Source: Dyadobacter sp. 50-39
Lineage (GTDB): Bacteria > Bacteroidota > Bacteroidia > Cytophagales > Spirosomataceae
Direction: 5' to 3'
Assembly: GCA_001898145.1 (NCBI GenBank)
Contig: MKSR01000012.1
Coordinates: 372,001 to 436,000 of the forward strand
DNA length: 64,000 nucleotides
This document shows positions 1 to 8,983 of the stretch, in pieces. Within the stretch, counting starts at the first letter, position 1, and each line of letters begins with the position of its first letter. The notes under the pieces are model-generated. The model searched no databases. It saw nothing but the letters and a program-made list of their open reading frames with translations, and was not told where the DNA came from. The position numbers were made by a program, and so were the translations under genes.

Positions 1-335
1 GTGCCTATATCAGGCTCAACTTTTTGAAATCCGGCGGGTTACTCACGACCATGGTTCGTACCGGCCAGCAATGGGACGCGCCCAATGGCTGGGCACCGCT
101 GCAATGGATCGTTTACAAGGGATTGAGAAATTACAATTTCCACCGAACCGCCAATGAGCTCAGCGACGAATGGCTGGGGCTGATCGAAAAGGAGTTCAGG
201 CATTCGGGAAAAATGCTTGAAAAATACAATGTATCGGACACCAACCTGATTGCCGGAGGAGGTGAATATGAAATTCAGGAGGGATTCGGCTGGACCAATG
301 GCGTGTACCTTCGGATGAAAAACAGAAAGCGGTAA
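1..335 (+). CDS. Trehalase (GH37), C-terminal fragment cut by the window edge
   Basis: The reading frame is open from base 3 (a frame without stop before the first candidate start), so the gene begins outside the window and only about 110 C-terminal residues are present. They contain the GH37 signature QWDAPNGWAPLQ and, near the end, the glycine-rich block GGGEYEIQEGFGWTNGV, both typical of the last third of periplasmic or cytoplasmic trehalases (TreA/TreF), which hydrolyse trehalose to two glucose units. The TTG at base 24 reads as an internal leucine, not a start. Whether the protein is exported cannot be judged because the N-terminus is missing. The family call is secure; the cell compartment is not. 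Confidence 0.88.
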   Translation, partial: AYIRLNFLKSGGLLTTMVRTGQQWDAPNGWAPLQWIVYKGLRNYNFHRTANELSDEWLGLIEKEFRHSGKMLEKYNVSDTNLIAGGGEYEIQEGFGWTNGVYLRMKNRKR

Positions 336-459
336 CGCCCCGTTTTCCGGCTATATGGTTTTTTATCTATTTCTAATAAATTATATTAAAAATTGGTAAG
401 AAAATCTTCCCTAAGCGGATATTTTTAATACCTTGCCGATATCAAGCCCATTTGACTTC

Positions 460-1248
460 ATGAAACTCCCCATATACCAAATCGATGCTTTTACTGACAA
501 GTTGTTTGGCGGAAACCCTGCTGCGGTAGTTCCTTTGGAGCAATGGCTGCCGGAGGAAACGATGCTCGCCATCGCTGCTGAAAACAACCTCGCCGAAACT
601 GCATTTTACGTACCGACCGAAAATGGTTTTCACATCCGGTGGTTTACGCCGATGGTGGAAGTGGATCTTTGCGGCCATGCCACCCTCGCTGCCGCATACG
701 TGATTTTCAATATCCAGAATTATGAAGGACAGTCGATCAGCTTCGAGTCGAGAAGCGGCGTACTCACTGTGGATTGCAAGGAAGATTGGCTTACGCTGAA
801 TTTCCCCGTGGATCAATACCACATTGCCGTTCCGCCTCCGGGCCTCGTGGAAAGTTTGAAAAACACAACGCTCCTGGAAGTTTACAAAGGCAAAACGGAT
901 TACCTGGTGGTGCTCGAATCGGAAGAAGTGGTCCAAAACCTGGATTTCGACATTATTATTCTTTCCACGATCCCTGCACGGGGTGTGATCGTTACAGCAG
1001 CAGGCAATGAAGTGGATTTCGTTTCCCGCTTCTTTGCGCCGCAATCCGGCATCGACGAAGACCCGGTAACCGGCTCCGCGCATACGACCTTAATCCCCTA
1101 CTGGGCCGAGAAACTTTCCAAAAATCAGCTGAATGCACGCCAGCTCTCACGCCGGGGCGGCTTTCTGAAATGCGAGCTGGACGGCGACCGCGTTTTCATC
1201 GGCGGTCAGGCTAAGTTGTATCTTAAAGGCGAAATACTGGTTGACTAG
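460..1248 (+). CDS. PhzF family isomerase/epimerase
   Basis: A 262-residue protein of the PhzF phenazine-biosynthesis-like family, cytosolic enzymes with a diaminopimelate-epimerase fold. The ATG at 460 is chosen because it gives the family N-terminus MKLPIYQIDAFTDKLFGGNP; a TTG 27 bases upstream would add nine unconserved residues. The acid/base glutamate of PhzF corresponds to E46 in NLAETAF. Other family blocks are DLCGHAT (70-76) and IDEDPVTGSAH in the second half. No phenazine genes are nearby, so the substrate is unknown; many PhzF homologues act on small amino-acid-like molecules in unrelated contexts. The gene stands alone and converges with the EamA gene, 36 bp away. Confidence 0.85.
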   Translation: MKLPIYQIDAFTDKLFGGNPAAVVPLEQWLPEETMLAIAAENNLAETAFYVPTENGFHIRWFTPMVEVDLCGHATLAAAYVIFNIQNYEGQSISFESRSGVLTVDCKEDWLTLNFPVDQYHIAVPPPGLVESLKNTTLLEVYKGKTDYLVVLESEEVVQNLDFDIIILSTIPARGVIVTAAGNEVDFVSRFFAPQSGIDEDPVTGSAHTTLIPYWAEKLSKNQLNARQLSRRGGFLKCELDGDRVFIGGQAKLYLKGEILVD

Positions 1249-1284
1249 GCGCTAACGCCGGGGAAAATTACTAATTTCAGCCTG

Positions 1285-2163
1285 CTAAGAGCGGGCGGCG
1301 AATTTGGTGCGCTGCCCGGCGTACAATCCGGCCACCACCAGTACCGTCCCCATCACCGTGTAGATCGTTACGGGCTCGCCCATCAGCCACCACGCGAAGA
1401 AAAACCCGAAAAGCGGGCAGAGGAACAGCCACATGGATGCTTTGACCGTATCGATCCGCAGCAGATAAAACCAGCATATCAATCCCACTATTGAAACGGC
1501 AAGACTGAGCCATAACACGGAACCCCAGAAAACGGAATCCAGCTTGGTCGTCCCAAAATCCGCCATGAACAGCGTAAGCGGGAGCAAGAAAACGCCGCCC
1601 AGAAAAACCTGCCAGCCATTGATCAGCAAATTGGGCAACTCCCATTTTACAGTTGCATAGTAAACACTGGCGGCGGAAACAGTCACCATACTAATGAGTA
1701 ACAAGGTAATGCCGCCGACCGTCGTGTAACTGTCTGCAAGCAGCGGGTAAGTGGCCACTGCTACGCCGCCCATTCCCAACACTATTCCTGCCCATTCCTC
1801 CGCTTTGGGCTTTCTGCTGAGCCACCACGACGATAGCAGCACGATAATGAGCGGATTTGTAGACACCGCCAGGCTGCCGATGCCTGCCGCGGTATACTTC
1901 ATCGCGTACACGTACAGGCCCAGGTAGAGCGTTGTATTCAGAAAACCGAACAGCGCAAGCTGCTGCCATTCCTTTTTGGTCGGCATGCGATAGCTCTGAT
2001 CTTTCGCAAACAGGTATGAAAATGATAACAGCAAGATACCAGCTATAAAGAACCGGACGTTTGCCAATATCAGGGGAGAGGCCGACTGCACGCCGAATTT
2101 CGTGGCTACGGACGCCGACGACCAGAGAATGGAAAAGAGAATACCAATACCAATGTTTTTCAC
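1285..2163 (-). CDS. EamA family (DMT superfamily) transporter
   Basis: A 292-residue inner-membrane protein with about ten hydrophobic helices arranged as two EamA repeats, as in metabolite exporters of the drug/metabolite transporter superfamily. I chose the GTG at 2163 as start: the protein then begins VKNIGIGILFSILWSSASV, a helix typical of EamA N-termini, while the longer frame up to 2277 adds a polar tail that overlaps the divergent gene and its promoter. The repeat hallmarks (first helix with small residues, SVSTNPLI-like helix 4, WW-containing helices) are visible. The substrate cannot be inferred. It is divergently transcribed from the OmpA-family gene. Confidence 0.85.
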   Translation of the reverse strand: MKNIGIGILFSILWSSASVATKFGVQSASPLILANVRFFIAGILLLSFSYLFAKDQSYRMPTKKEWQQLALFGFLNTTLYLGLYVYAMKYTAAGIGSLAVSTNPLIIVLLSSWWLSRKPKAEEWAGIVLGMGGVAVATYPLLADSYTTVGGITLLLISMVTVSAASVYYATVKWELPNLLINGWQVFLGGVFLLPLTLFMADFGTTKLDSVFWGSVLWLSLAVSIVGLICWFYLLRIDTVKASMWLFLCPLFGFFFAWWLMGEPVTIYTVMGTVLVVAGLYAGQRTKFAARS

Positions 2164-2183
2164 ACGCAAGAATAATAACGTTC

Positions 2184-2191
2184 CAAAATTA
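2184..2191 (-). promoter_or_regulatory. Candidate -7 promoter element of the EamA gene
   Basis: On the minus strand this reads TAATTTTG, a perfect match to the Bacteroidota -7 consensus TAnnTTTG, 20 bp before the GTG start at 2163. No good -33 TTTG is seen at the usual spacing, so the call rests on the -7 motif and its position only. Confidence 0.4.
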
Positions 2192-2225
2192 CAAGTTGTA
2201 CTTCGGCTTCCGCCCCCACTTTTTA

Positions 2226-2233
2226 TATTTTTG
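2226..2233 (+). promoter_or_regulatory. TAnnTTTG match just before the OmpA-family start
   Basis: TATTTTTG ends three bases before the ATG at 2237. If it is a real -7 element the transcript would be leaderless or nearly so; no -33 partner is obvious. It could equally be chance in an AT-rich leader. Confidence 0.22.
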
Positions 2234-2236
2234 GGT

Positions 2237-3634
2237 ATGATTAATAAAAAAAATGCGCTGCGGGCGGTGTTCATCACATTGCTTTCTGCCCTCGCACTGC
2301 AAACGCATGCCCAGAACCAGTGGACCTACGACTTCAACAACGGCTTTCTGCCTATTGAAAGCGGAGGTCCTGCGTTGAAACCGCTCGGACGTCAGGGGAA
2401 AATTATCAAAGAACAGATTCCCGGCTCCGACTACCTGTCGAGGTCGATTTACCTTTTCGACAAGAACAGCGGGCTGCAATTCAACAGCGGGGAAGCAAAG
2501 GGGTTTCTGAACAAGTCGTTCACTGTCGAGATCTATTTCAAGCTCGATTCGCTCGATATCTGGAAACGTGTGCTCGATTTTAAGAACCGCAAGAGCGATT
2601 ACGGGACCTATATTTATCACGGCAAACTCAATTTCTTCAATTTTGCTATGAGCGAAAAGGCCGCTGTGCGCGCAAAGCAGTGGGTACATTACGTCTACTC
2701 CCGCGACCACGAAACCAAAGTCATTAAAATGTACATTAATGGTGTATTGAAACTGGATTTCAAAGATCCCGGTACCGAGGGAGTGCTCGACGCAGACCAG
2801 GTGTTGAATATGTTCCAGGACGACCTTATCGCCGGCAATGAGTCCAGCGCAGGCACCGTGGCGTTGGTTCGCCTGTATGACCGGGTCATGACGCCCGTTT
2901 TTGTACGGAGAAGCTATCAGACAATCACCAAAACTTTCAAGGAACCGGTTGCCCAAAAAGAAGAACCAAAAGAAGAGCCGAAACCGGTGGAGGAAAAAGC
3001 GGAACCCGTCCGGAACAGAAACCTGGCCGTGGTAACCGGGCGGGTGTATGACGGCCGCAACCTGAAACCCGTCAATGACGCCGAAGTGCACGTCCGTAAG
3101 TCAGCTAATGATTCGCTCGTAGCGCACACCAAAACGATCGACGGCATCTATAATGTAGAACTTCCCCCGCACGAAACTTACCGCATTACCGCACAGGCCG
3201 ACGGCTTCCAGGCCAAAAGCGTAACTGTACGCACCAATAACCGATTTGAAGAAGTGAAGGCGCTGATGAACATGGCGCCCGAAACGCATGCTACGCCGCT
3301 TTCGACGCTCTATTTCAGCCAGGGGACAGAAATACTCGAAGACTCCGCCCTGGCCGACCTTGATTCAATCGTGACATTTTTCCAGAAGCGGCAGGACCTG
3401 CGGTTGGTACTGAAAGGCCATACCGATAATACCGGCAGTTTTGAAAAAAACCTGGAACTCTCCAACAAGCGTGTGGAAACCGTAAAAGCCTATCTGATCG
3501 GCAAGGGCATTATCGCCAACCGCATTGAGGGATCGGGCTACGGGTCGGCACAACCGAAGCTGATGAACAAGACGGAAGCGACCAAGAAGTCGAACAGGAG
3601 AGTGGAAGTTTGGGCAGAGCCTGTAAAAAGATAA
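2237..3634 (+). CDS. OmpA family protein with LamG-like and carboxypeptidase-regulatory-like domains
   Basis: A 465-residue envelope protein. The ATG at 2237 gives a clean signal peptide (MINKKNALRAVFITLLSALA, cleavage after THAQ); the longer frame from 2102 adds an unlikely 45-residue prefix over the promoter region. After it come a concanavalin/LamG-like jellyroll (about 30-215, with an ITxKMYINGVLKLDF-like strand pair), a Lys/Glu/Pro-rich linker (about 235-255, EEPKEEPKPVEEK), a carboxypeptidase-regulatory-like fold (VVTGRVYDGRNLKPV onward) and a C-terminal OmpA peptidoglycan-binding domain (GHTDNTGSFEKNLELSNKR). The OmpA domain should hold murein in the periplasm while the jellyroll may bind sugar or protein. 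The role is inferred from domains only. An efficient hairpin follows the stop. Confidence 0.85.
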   Translation: MINKKNALRAVFITLLSALALQTHAQNQWTYDFNNGFLPIESGGPALKPLGRQGKIIKEQIPGSDYLSRSIYLFDKNSGLQFNSGEAKGFLNKSFTVEIYFKLDSLDIWKRVLDFKNRKSDYGTYIYHGKLNFFNFAMSEKAAVRAKQWVHYVYSRDHETKVIKMYINGVLKLDFKDPGTEGVLDADQVLNMFQDDLIAGNESSAGTVALVRLYDRVMTPVFVRRSYQTITKTFKEPVAQKEEPKEEPKPVEEKAEPVRNRNLAVVTGRVYDGRNLKPVNDAEVHVRKSANDSLVAHTKTIDGIYNVELPPHETYRITAQADGFQAKSVTVRTNNRFEEVKALMNMAPETHATPLSTLYFSQGTEILEDSALADLDSIVTFFQKRQDLRLVLKGHTDNTGSFEKNLELSNKRVETVKAYLIGKGIIANRIEGSGYGSAQPKLMNKTEATKKSNRRVEVWAEPVKR

Positions 3635-3660
3635 AGCCATCTCATGGAGATGGCTTTATA
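3631..3660 (+). terminator. Perfect 13-bp hairpin terminator of the OmpA-family gene
   Basis: ATAAAGCCATCTC (3631-3643) pairs perfectly with GAGATGGCTTTAT (3647-3659) around an ATG loop. The stop codon at 3632-3634 sits inside the stem. The run of T after the stem is short, so termination could rely on the stem strength. Confidence 0.7.
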
Positions 3661-4226
3661 CTGACTATTCCTAAACCCTTAACCTTTTCTTATCTTTTAT
3701 ATCTTTTAGCTTTTCAGCTGTTTTTCCTTTTTTCTGTTAACGCATCAGGCTTCCTGATCGTTTCACTGTTTTTGAAAAGTAAGAATACTATCAATAATAC
3801 TCCAATTTTTCTGCTTTACAAAATTCGGAGAATGTATGCAATATACGCTGTCAATTATTCTCCAGATCTGACGAAATCTTGCTGTTTCACCCCTACAAGC
3901 GCTGCCGCTGTGCTTTATTTTACCGGAATGCAACCCTGAAATTCGATTCTCATGTAAAGATAAATGAATCCCAGTCTGGCTTCATGGATTTATTCAATTT
4001 CCCTCCCGCCGTATTGCATTACAAATGTCCGAATTAATTTTGAAATTACAAATTAGAAGAAATCTGTCTATCAAAATTTTCTTTGGAATTTTATCGCAAT
4101 TTCGACACTTTAAAACTTATTTTATATTAATAATCAGCAAATAACTTTTATTAAATTTTACAAAAACAGTAAACAACCAAATAAATACAATTCTTGAAAT
4201 ATTTATATTTTCTTTAAAAAGTACTA
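3661..4226. other. 566-bp AT-rich intergenic stretch with no convincing gene
   Basis: Lies between the 3' ends of two convergent genes (OmpA-family and pth) and is clearly richer in A/T than its surroundings. A 109-codon open frame starting in the upstream gene end has a composition unlike a protein and no family resemblance. A weak inverted repeat GGAGAAT (3827-3833) / ATTCTCC (3857-3863) is present. I see no tRNA, promoter pair or repeat family. It may be the remains of a lost gene. Confidence 0.5.
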
Positions 4227-4787
4227 TCATTGGTTATAATTATTCATTGTCGACTGTATACCCAAAGTGCAAAACGATGTAACCATCTCACCAGCTTTGT
4301 CCAAAATGATGGGCAGCTCCGCCATTTCCTCATTGGAAAAAGGTTTTAGCACGTAATCTACTTGCCTGCCGCGTGGAAAATTATTTCCTATCCCGAAACG
4401 CAATCTGGGGTATTCCGTAGTGCCTAGCAATTCCTCGATATTCTTCAGACCATTGTGCCCTCCGTGGCTTCCCTTGGGTTTGATCCGCAACGTACCAAAC
4501 GGCAATTGCAGCTCATCCACAATGGTTAGCGTGTTCTCTGCCTGCACTTTGTACTGGTCCATATAATACCGGATCGACTTCCCACTCAGGTTCATGTAGG
4601 TAGTAGGTTTGATAAAATAAATGTGCCTGCCTTTATACTTCCACTCAGCCGTGAATGCCAGTTTCTCAAAAGAAAATTTAAAATCGTGCTGCGCGGCGAG
4701 GCGGTCCAGCACCATAAAGCCGGCGTTGTGCCGGGTAAAAGCATACTCCGGACCGATATTCCCCAGCCCGGCAATCAGATATTTCAT
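4227..4787 (-). CDS. pth: Peptidyl-tRNA hydrolase
   Basis: A 186-residue cytosolic enzyme that releases the peptide from peptidyl-tRNA that has dropped off the ribosome. The key residues of the family are all present and fall at the E. coli positions: N10 in GLGN, H20 in TRHNAGF, the YMNLSG motif, the catalytic aspartate in VDELQLPFG, and GHNGLKNIEE. Length and start (MKYLIAGLGN) are standard. It is divergent from pyrR with a 63-bp gap and has no operon partner; in many bacteria it follows the ribosomal L25 gene, not seen here. Confidence 0.97.
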   Translation of the reverse strand: MKYLIAGLGNIGPEYAFTRHNAGFMVLDRLAAQHDFKFSFEKLAFTAEWKYKGRHIYFIKPTTYMNLSGKSIRYYMDQYKVQAENTLTIVDELQLPFGTLRIKPKGSHGGHNGLKNIEELLGTTEYPRLRFGIGNNFPRGRQVDYVLKPFSNEEMAELPIILDKAGEMVTSFCTLGIQSTMNNYNQ

Positions 4788-4850
4788 TCGATAAAAGTTT
4801 TAATTTCGTCTAAGAGCACTTTAATTTAGGCTAAAATTCAGGGAAATTTC

Positions 4851-5393
4851 ATGATACCCCAAAAACGATTAGTACTTAGCAGCCCCCTTCTGGAAATAAT
4901 GATCAGCCGGCTATGCCAGCAACTGATTGAGAACCACCAGGATTTTTCAAACACGGTTGTCATGGGTTTGCAGCCCAGGGGAATCCACTTTGCTGAACGC
5001 ATTGTGACGGAACTCCGCGGGATAACCGGTCAAAATATCCTGCTGGGGCACCTGGACGCTACGTTCTATCGTGACGATTTCCGCCGCCGCGAGTCCCCGC
5101 TCGTGCCGAACAAAACCAACGTCCCTTTCCTGATCGAAGGTAAAAAAGTGATCCTGATCGACGATGTGCTCGCCAGCGGCCGTATGGTGCGCGCTGCGCT
5201 CGATGCTATGACCGCATTCGGCCGCCCGAAAGTAGTGGAGCTACTGGTACTCATCGACAGACGCTACAACCGCGAGTTGCCCATCGATCCCAATTACGTG
5301 GGAATGCAGGTGAGTACGGTAGAATCGCAGCGCGTGCAGGTAGAATGGAAAGAGCAGGGCTTTGACGCGGACCACATCTGGCTCGTCGACTAG
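4851..5393 (+). CDS. pyrR: PyrR-type uracil phosphoribosyltransferase/regulator
   Basis: A 180-residue type I phosphoribosyltransferase. The PRPP-binding loop VILIDDVLASGRMVRAALDAM spans about residues 100-120, and the early MGLQPRGIHFAERI and FYRDDFRRR motifs match PyrR rather than Upp. In Bacillus PyrR binds pyr mRNA and also makes UMP from uracil and PRPP. No pyr operon or PyrR-binding leader is next to it here, so the salvage activity is the safer assignment. It converges with the next gene with only 7 bp between stop codons, leaving no room for a separate terminator. Confidence 0.88.
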   Translation: MIPQKRLVLSSPLLEIMISRLCQQLIENHQDFSNTVVMGLQPRGIHFAERIVTELRGITGQNILLGHLDATFYRDDFRRRESPLVPNKTNVPFLIEGKKVILIDDVLASGRMVRAALDAMTAFGRPKVVELLVLIDRRYNRELPIDPNYVGMQVSTVESQRVQVEWKEQGFDADHIWLVD

Positions 5394-5400
5394 CTGCGCT

Positions 5401-6960
5401 TCAGGGCTGGTGACCCGGCCGGGAAGCTTCTTCTTTGGCCTGCATTTTACCGATCTCGTCGGTTTTGTAAGTAAGCTTATTCACATAAAAGACTTCCCGC
5501 CCCTGCACGATGGACGATGTACCGATCCGCTGCATGCCGTAGGCAAGGAAATACTGTCCATACCAGGGCGACAGGTAGCCGTCTTCATTGTTGAGCACCT
5601 TCTCCTTCTCCGATTTCGGATTGATTTTGAATTTTTCAGTTTCGACCACCACCTTGTTCCGACTGATGACCTCGGTGTGGATTTCACCCTCCTGAGGATA
5701 GGCGAGCACAAAGTAGTCGTCGACAGGCGTAACCTGCACCATTTCCTGCAAGTCGAAGCTCGTGAGATCTTTAATGGTAATGGTATTGTCCCACATGAGC
5801 TTGCCGCTGAGGTCGAAACCGCATACGATGGCGTGGGTGTAACGGTAGCCTTCGAGCGCACGCGCTACATAGGGGCGGGAGATGCCGCCGGAGATAATGG
5901 GGCTCGTAGACCGCTGATTGGGATAGTACACCTCCGCCACCAGCACGATTTCCTTTTCGGTCTGGATCAGCTGATGCACCAGCAGCCTGTAACGAAAGCG
6001 GTTCTCCTTGCCCAGGCTTTTGCGTTTGCCGATCTTTTCCAAAACCCGCGCACGCCGCTTCGGCTTCATATAATTGAAGAAATTCTGCAACTCCGAGAAT
6101 TCGATGAACTGAGGCTGCTCGGGTGTATCATCGGAAATGTGCGTCACGTAAAGTCCCTGCGAATACTGGGTGCAGCCTACCGAATAGTTGCCGATCAGGT
6201 ATGAATCGTCGGCATTGAGCGGCACGATCTGCCCTGAAATAAAGCTGTACCGGGGATCGCTCAAACTGGTCCTTTTGAGCAGCTTACCGTCATAGTTATA
6301 TGTTTTTATCTCAAAAACACAGTTTTTCTTCCGGTAGGCGTAGGTAATCACGTTGATGTATCCATCGATTTCGTTGATGTCGACATTGTTCAGCTCCGTG
6401 TTCTTTTCGAAAAGCCCGGGCAATACGCGGGTCGTATGGTCGAAAAAGGAATGCACGATCACAATCGGCCGGGAGCGATAGTAGCCCGACACCAGCGCCT
6501 TGCTCCCGATCACCTTGAAATGCTGCACATCCACGCCCGAAAGCAGGTTGCCCTTGTAGGTGTCGATCGAGCCGTCCTGGAAATTCAGTTGCAAAAACAA
6601 AAACTTGTCGGTATCCGGCTCGGCAAACAGCCAGTAGCCACTCTCCTCCCCTTTGTAGGCCATTACCGGGATATACCGGAAATCGAGTTTATAAGAAGTC
6701 CGCCAAAGTGCTTTGAGGGTCGTATCGTATTTCACAAACTCCCATTGCTCGTTCCGGTTGGAGAATTCATTGCCCCGTATCACGGATAAAATCCCCCTCT
6801 CACCCAAACTAAAAACCTCAAATTGCTCGGAAGAAGACGAGTTGGTCGGAATTTCGAGGCGATCGGATTGCTGCAACTGCGCCCGGGCACCCGCAAAGGG
6901 CGTGAGGGCCAGCAGCAGCATGAATAGGAACCCGAAATAATTTATGGAGCGGTTATACAT
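5401..6960 (-). CDS. Secreted protein of unknown function, possibly beta-propeller
   Basis: I do not recognise this 519-residue protein. The ATG at 6960 is chosen over one 33 bases upstream since it gives a standard signal peptide (MYNRSINYFGFLFMLLLALT, cleavage after ARAQ). The mature part has no obvious membrane segment and consists of many short beta-rich stretches with repeating aromatic and Asp/Gly turns (WEFVKYDTTLKALWRTSYKL, GYWLFAEPDTDKFLFLQLN, YSVGCTQYSQGLYVTHIS, KLMWDNTITIKD), which suggests a WD40/YVTN-like propeller, but no clean repeat period was established. It should be periplasmic or surface-located. It has its own transcription unit, divergent from argS. Confidence 0.75.
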   Translation of the reverse strand: MYNRSINYFGFLFMLLLALTPFAGARAQLQQSDRLEIPTNSSSSEQFEVFSLGERGILSVIRGNEFSNRNEQWEFVKYDTTLKALWRTSYKLDFRYIPVMAYKGEESGYWLFAEPDTDKFLFLQLNFQDGSIDTYKGNLLSGVDVQHFKVIGSKALVSGYYRSRPIVIVHSFFDHTTRVLPGLFEKNTELNNVDINEIDGYINVITYAYRKKNCVFEIKTYNYDGKLLKRTSLSDPRYSFISGQIVPLNADDSYLIGNYSVGCTQYSQGLYVTHISDDTPEQPQFIEFSELQNFFNYMKPKRRARVLEKIGKRKSLGKENRFRYRLLVHQLIQTEKEIVLVAEVYYPNQRSTSPIISGGISRPYVARALEGYRYTHAIVCGFDLSGKLMWDNTITIKDLTSFDLQEMVQVTPVDDYFVLAYPQEGEIHTEVISRNKVVVETEKFKINPKSEKEKVLNNEDGYLSPWYGQYFLAYGMQRIGTSSIVQGREVFYVNKLTYKTDEIGKMQAKEEASRPGHQP

Positions 6961-7002
6961 AACTTCTTCCTTCTGGGGTGTAACACACATCAATAATTAG
7001 CC

Positions 7003-7010
7003 TAATTTTG
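7003..7010 (+). promoter_or_regulatory. Candidate -7 promoter element of argS
   Basis: TAATTTTG matches TAnnTTTG exactly, 85 bp upstream of the argS ATG at 7096. No -33 TTTG is seen 17-23 bp further upstream. The resulting leader of about 80 nt would be AT-rich. Confidence 0.35.
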
Positions 7011-7095
7011 CATGTTGCAAGGCTCACATTGCTAATAATATTAGAAATAATTTCACTTAAATAAAAACTTGCGGGAATGTAATCCCCGATTTTTC

Positions 7096-8874
7096 ATGAC
7101 AATTGAAGCAATACTCAAGGAGGATATTCAAAAAGCGGTTCAAAAACATTTCCAGCTCGACAACCAGGAGATTCTGCTACAACCTACCAAGAAAGAATTT
7201 GAGGGATTTTACACGTTTGTCACTTTTCCTTTGACCAAAACGGCCCGCAAAGCGCCGGCCGAAATCGGGCAGATTATTGGCGAGGAACTCGTTGCGTCGT
7301 CATCACTCGTTTCAGGTTTCAATGTCGTTCAGGGCTTTTTGAACATCAGTCTGAAAGACAGCACGTGGCTGGACCTGTTCAACAGGATATTTACCGACGA
7401 GGCATTTGGTACGCTGCCTTCGAATGGTAAATCGGTGATGGTAGAATTCTCTTCCCCGAACACCAACAAACCACTTCACCTGGGCCACTTGCGGAATAAC
7501 TTCCTGGGCGATTCGCTTTCCAAAATCCTGAAAGCGAGCGGTTACGATGTGGTCAAAACCTGCCTTGTCAACGACCGGGGCATTCACATTTGCAAATCGA
7601 TGCTGGCTTATCGTGAGCTGGGTAATGGCGAAACGCCGGAATCGAGCGGGATTAAAGGCGACCATCTGGCAGGCAAATACTATGTCCTGTTTGATATTGA
7701 ATACAAAAAGCAGATCAAAGCGCTGACCGAGCAGGGTTTGAGCGAAGAAGAGGCTGCTAAAAAGGCCCCCTGGATACTGGAAGCGCAGAAACTGCTACTG
7801 CTTTGGGAAAATAATGATCCCGAAACCGTGGCACTCTGGCAGAAAATGAACAACTGGGTGTATGAGGGTTTTGCGCAGACTTACAACAAAATAGGCGTAG
7901 GGTTTGACAAGACCTACTATGAATCAAATACTTACCTTCTAGGAAAGGATATTATCGAAGAAGGCCTTCAAAAAGGGGTATTCTTCAAAAAGCCGGACAA
8001 TTCTGTCTGGATCGATCTCACGGAGGACGGACTTGACGAAAAGCTGGTACTGCGCGGCGACGGCACGTCGGTGTACATCACCCAAGATCTGGGGACCACC
8101 GAGCTGAAAAACAGCGATTTCGGCAACGACCGCTACCTGTGGGTTGTAGGCAATGAGCAGGATTACCATTTTAAAGTACTTTTTGCCATTCTGAAACGCC
8201 TCGGCCGCACTTATGCAAACGGCTGCTACCACATCAGCTACGGCATGGTGGATTTGCCGTCCGGTAAAATGAAGTCGCGCGAAGGTACCGTGGTCGACGC
8301 CGACGACCTGGTAGCACAAATGGTCCAAACCGCTTCCGACCGCACCCAGGAACTGGGCAAGATCGACGATTTCAATAGCGACGAAGCCAAACTGCTGTAC
8401 AATCAGCTGGCGTTGGGCGCATTGAAATACTTCCTGCTGAAAGTAGATCCGAAAAAAAGAATGCTCTTCAATCCGGAAGAATCCATTGATTTCCAGGGAC
8501 ACACAGGGCCATTTATCCAATACACCTACGCACGTATCCGCTCGATCATGCGCAAGGGTGAGCAGGCGGGCATTGCTGCGGCATTACCAGGCGACGGCTA
8601 TGCCATGCACCAGGCAGAGCGAGAGTTGGTGTTTGCATTATCGCAATATCCGGTGAAGGTCCTGGCGGCAGCAAATGAGTTCGCTCCGTCGCTCATTTCG
8701 CAATATGCATTCGAGCTCGCAAAAGTGTATAATCAGTTCTATGCGGAGGTCTCGATCTTCTCCGATCCGGATCCAGAAGCGGTAAAACTGCGTGTCGCAT
8801 TATCCGGTGCAGTTGCGGAAACAATTCGCAAGGCTTTGGGGTTATTGGGCATAGATGTCCCTGAGCGGATGTAA
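7096..8874 (+). CDS. argS: Arginyl-tRNA synthetase
   Basis: A 592-residue class I aminoacyl-tRNA synthetase that charges tRNA-Arg. The ATG at 7096 gives the family start MTIEAILKEDIQKAV; a TTG 27 bases upstream would add nine residues. The order is: N-terminal Add-1 domain (about 1-90) for tRNA D-loop recognition; the ATP site with the HIGH variant HLGH at 128-131 inside SSPNTNKPLHLGHLRNN; the KMSKS variant KMKSR at 391-395, in SGKMKSREGTVVD; and the DALR anticodon-binding domain at the C-terminus, with QYTYARIRSI before it. All catalytic motifs are intact. It is monocistronic as far as can be seen. Confidence 0.97.
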   Translation: MTIEAILKEDIQKAVQKHFQLDNQEILLQPTKKEFEGFYTFVTFPLTKTARKAPAEIGQIIGEELVASSSLVSGFNVVQGFLNISLKDSTWLDLFNRIFTDEAFGTLPSNGKSVMVEFSSPNTNKPLHLGHLRNNFLGDSLSKILKASGYDVVKTCLVNDRGIHICKSMLAYRELGNGETPESSGIKGDHLAGKYYVLFDIEYKKQIKALTEQGLSEEEAAKKAPWILEAQKLLLLWENNDPETVALWQKMNNWVYEGFAQTYNKIGVGFDKTYYESNTYLLGKDIIEEGLQKGVFFKKPDNSVWIDLTEDGLDEKLVLRGDGTSVYITQDLGTTELKNSDFGNDRYLWVVGNEQDYHFKVLFAILKRLGRTYANGCYHISYGMVDLPSGKMKSREGTVVDADDLVAQMVQTASDRTQELGKIDDFNSDEAKLLYNQLALGALKYFLLKVDPKKRMLFNPEESIDFQGHTGPFIQYTYARIRSIMRKGEQAGIAAALPGDGYAMHQAERELVFALSQYPVKVLAAANEFAPSLISQYAFELAKVYNQFYAEVSIFSDPDPEAVKLRVALSGAVAETIRKALGLLGIDVPERM

Positions 8875-8983
8875 GCAACTTTTCTCAACATCGGGCCGTA
8901 TAGTGTTTTGGAATTGGCAAAAACCCGATCCGTGCATGCAATCACTTTCTAACAATATGTACCAACCGTAACCAAAACCTATT

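Noticed and set aside
3610-3939. 109-codon open frame after the OmpA-family gene
   Set aside because: Begins inside the upstream gene, crosses the terminator hairpin and has AT-rich nonsense-like composition.
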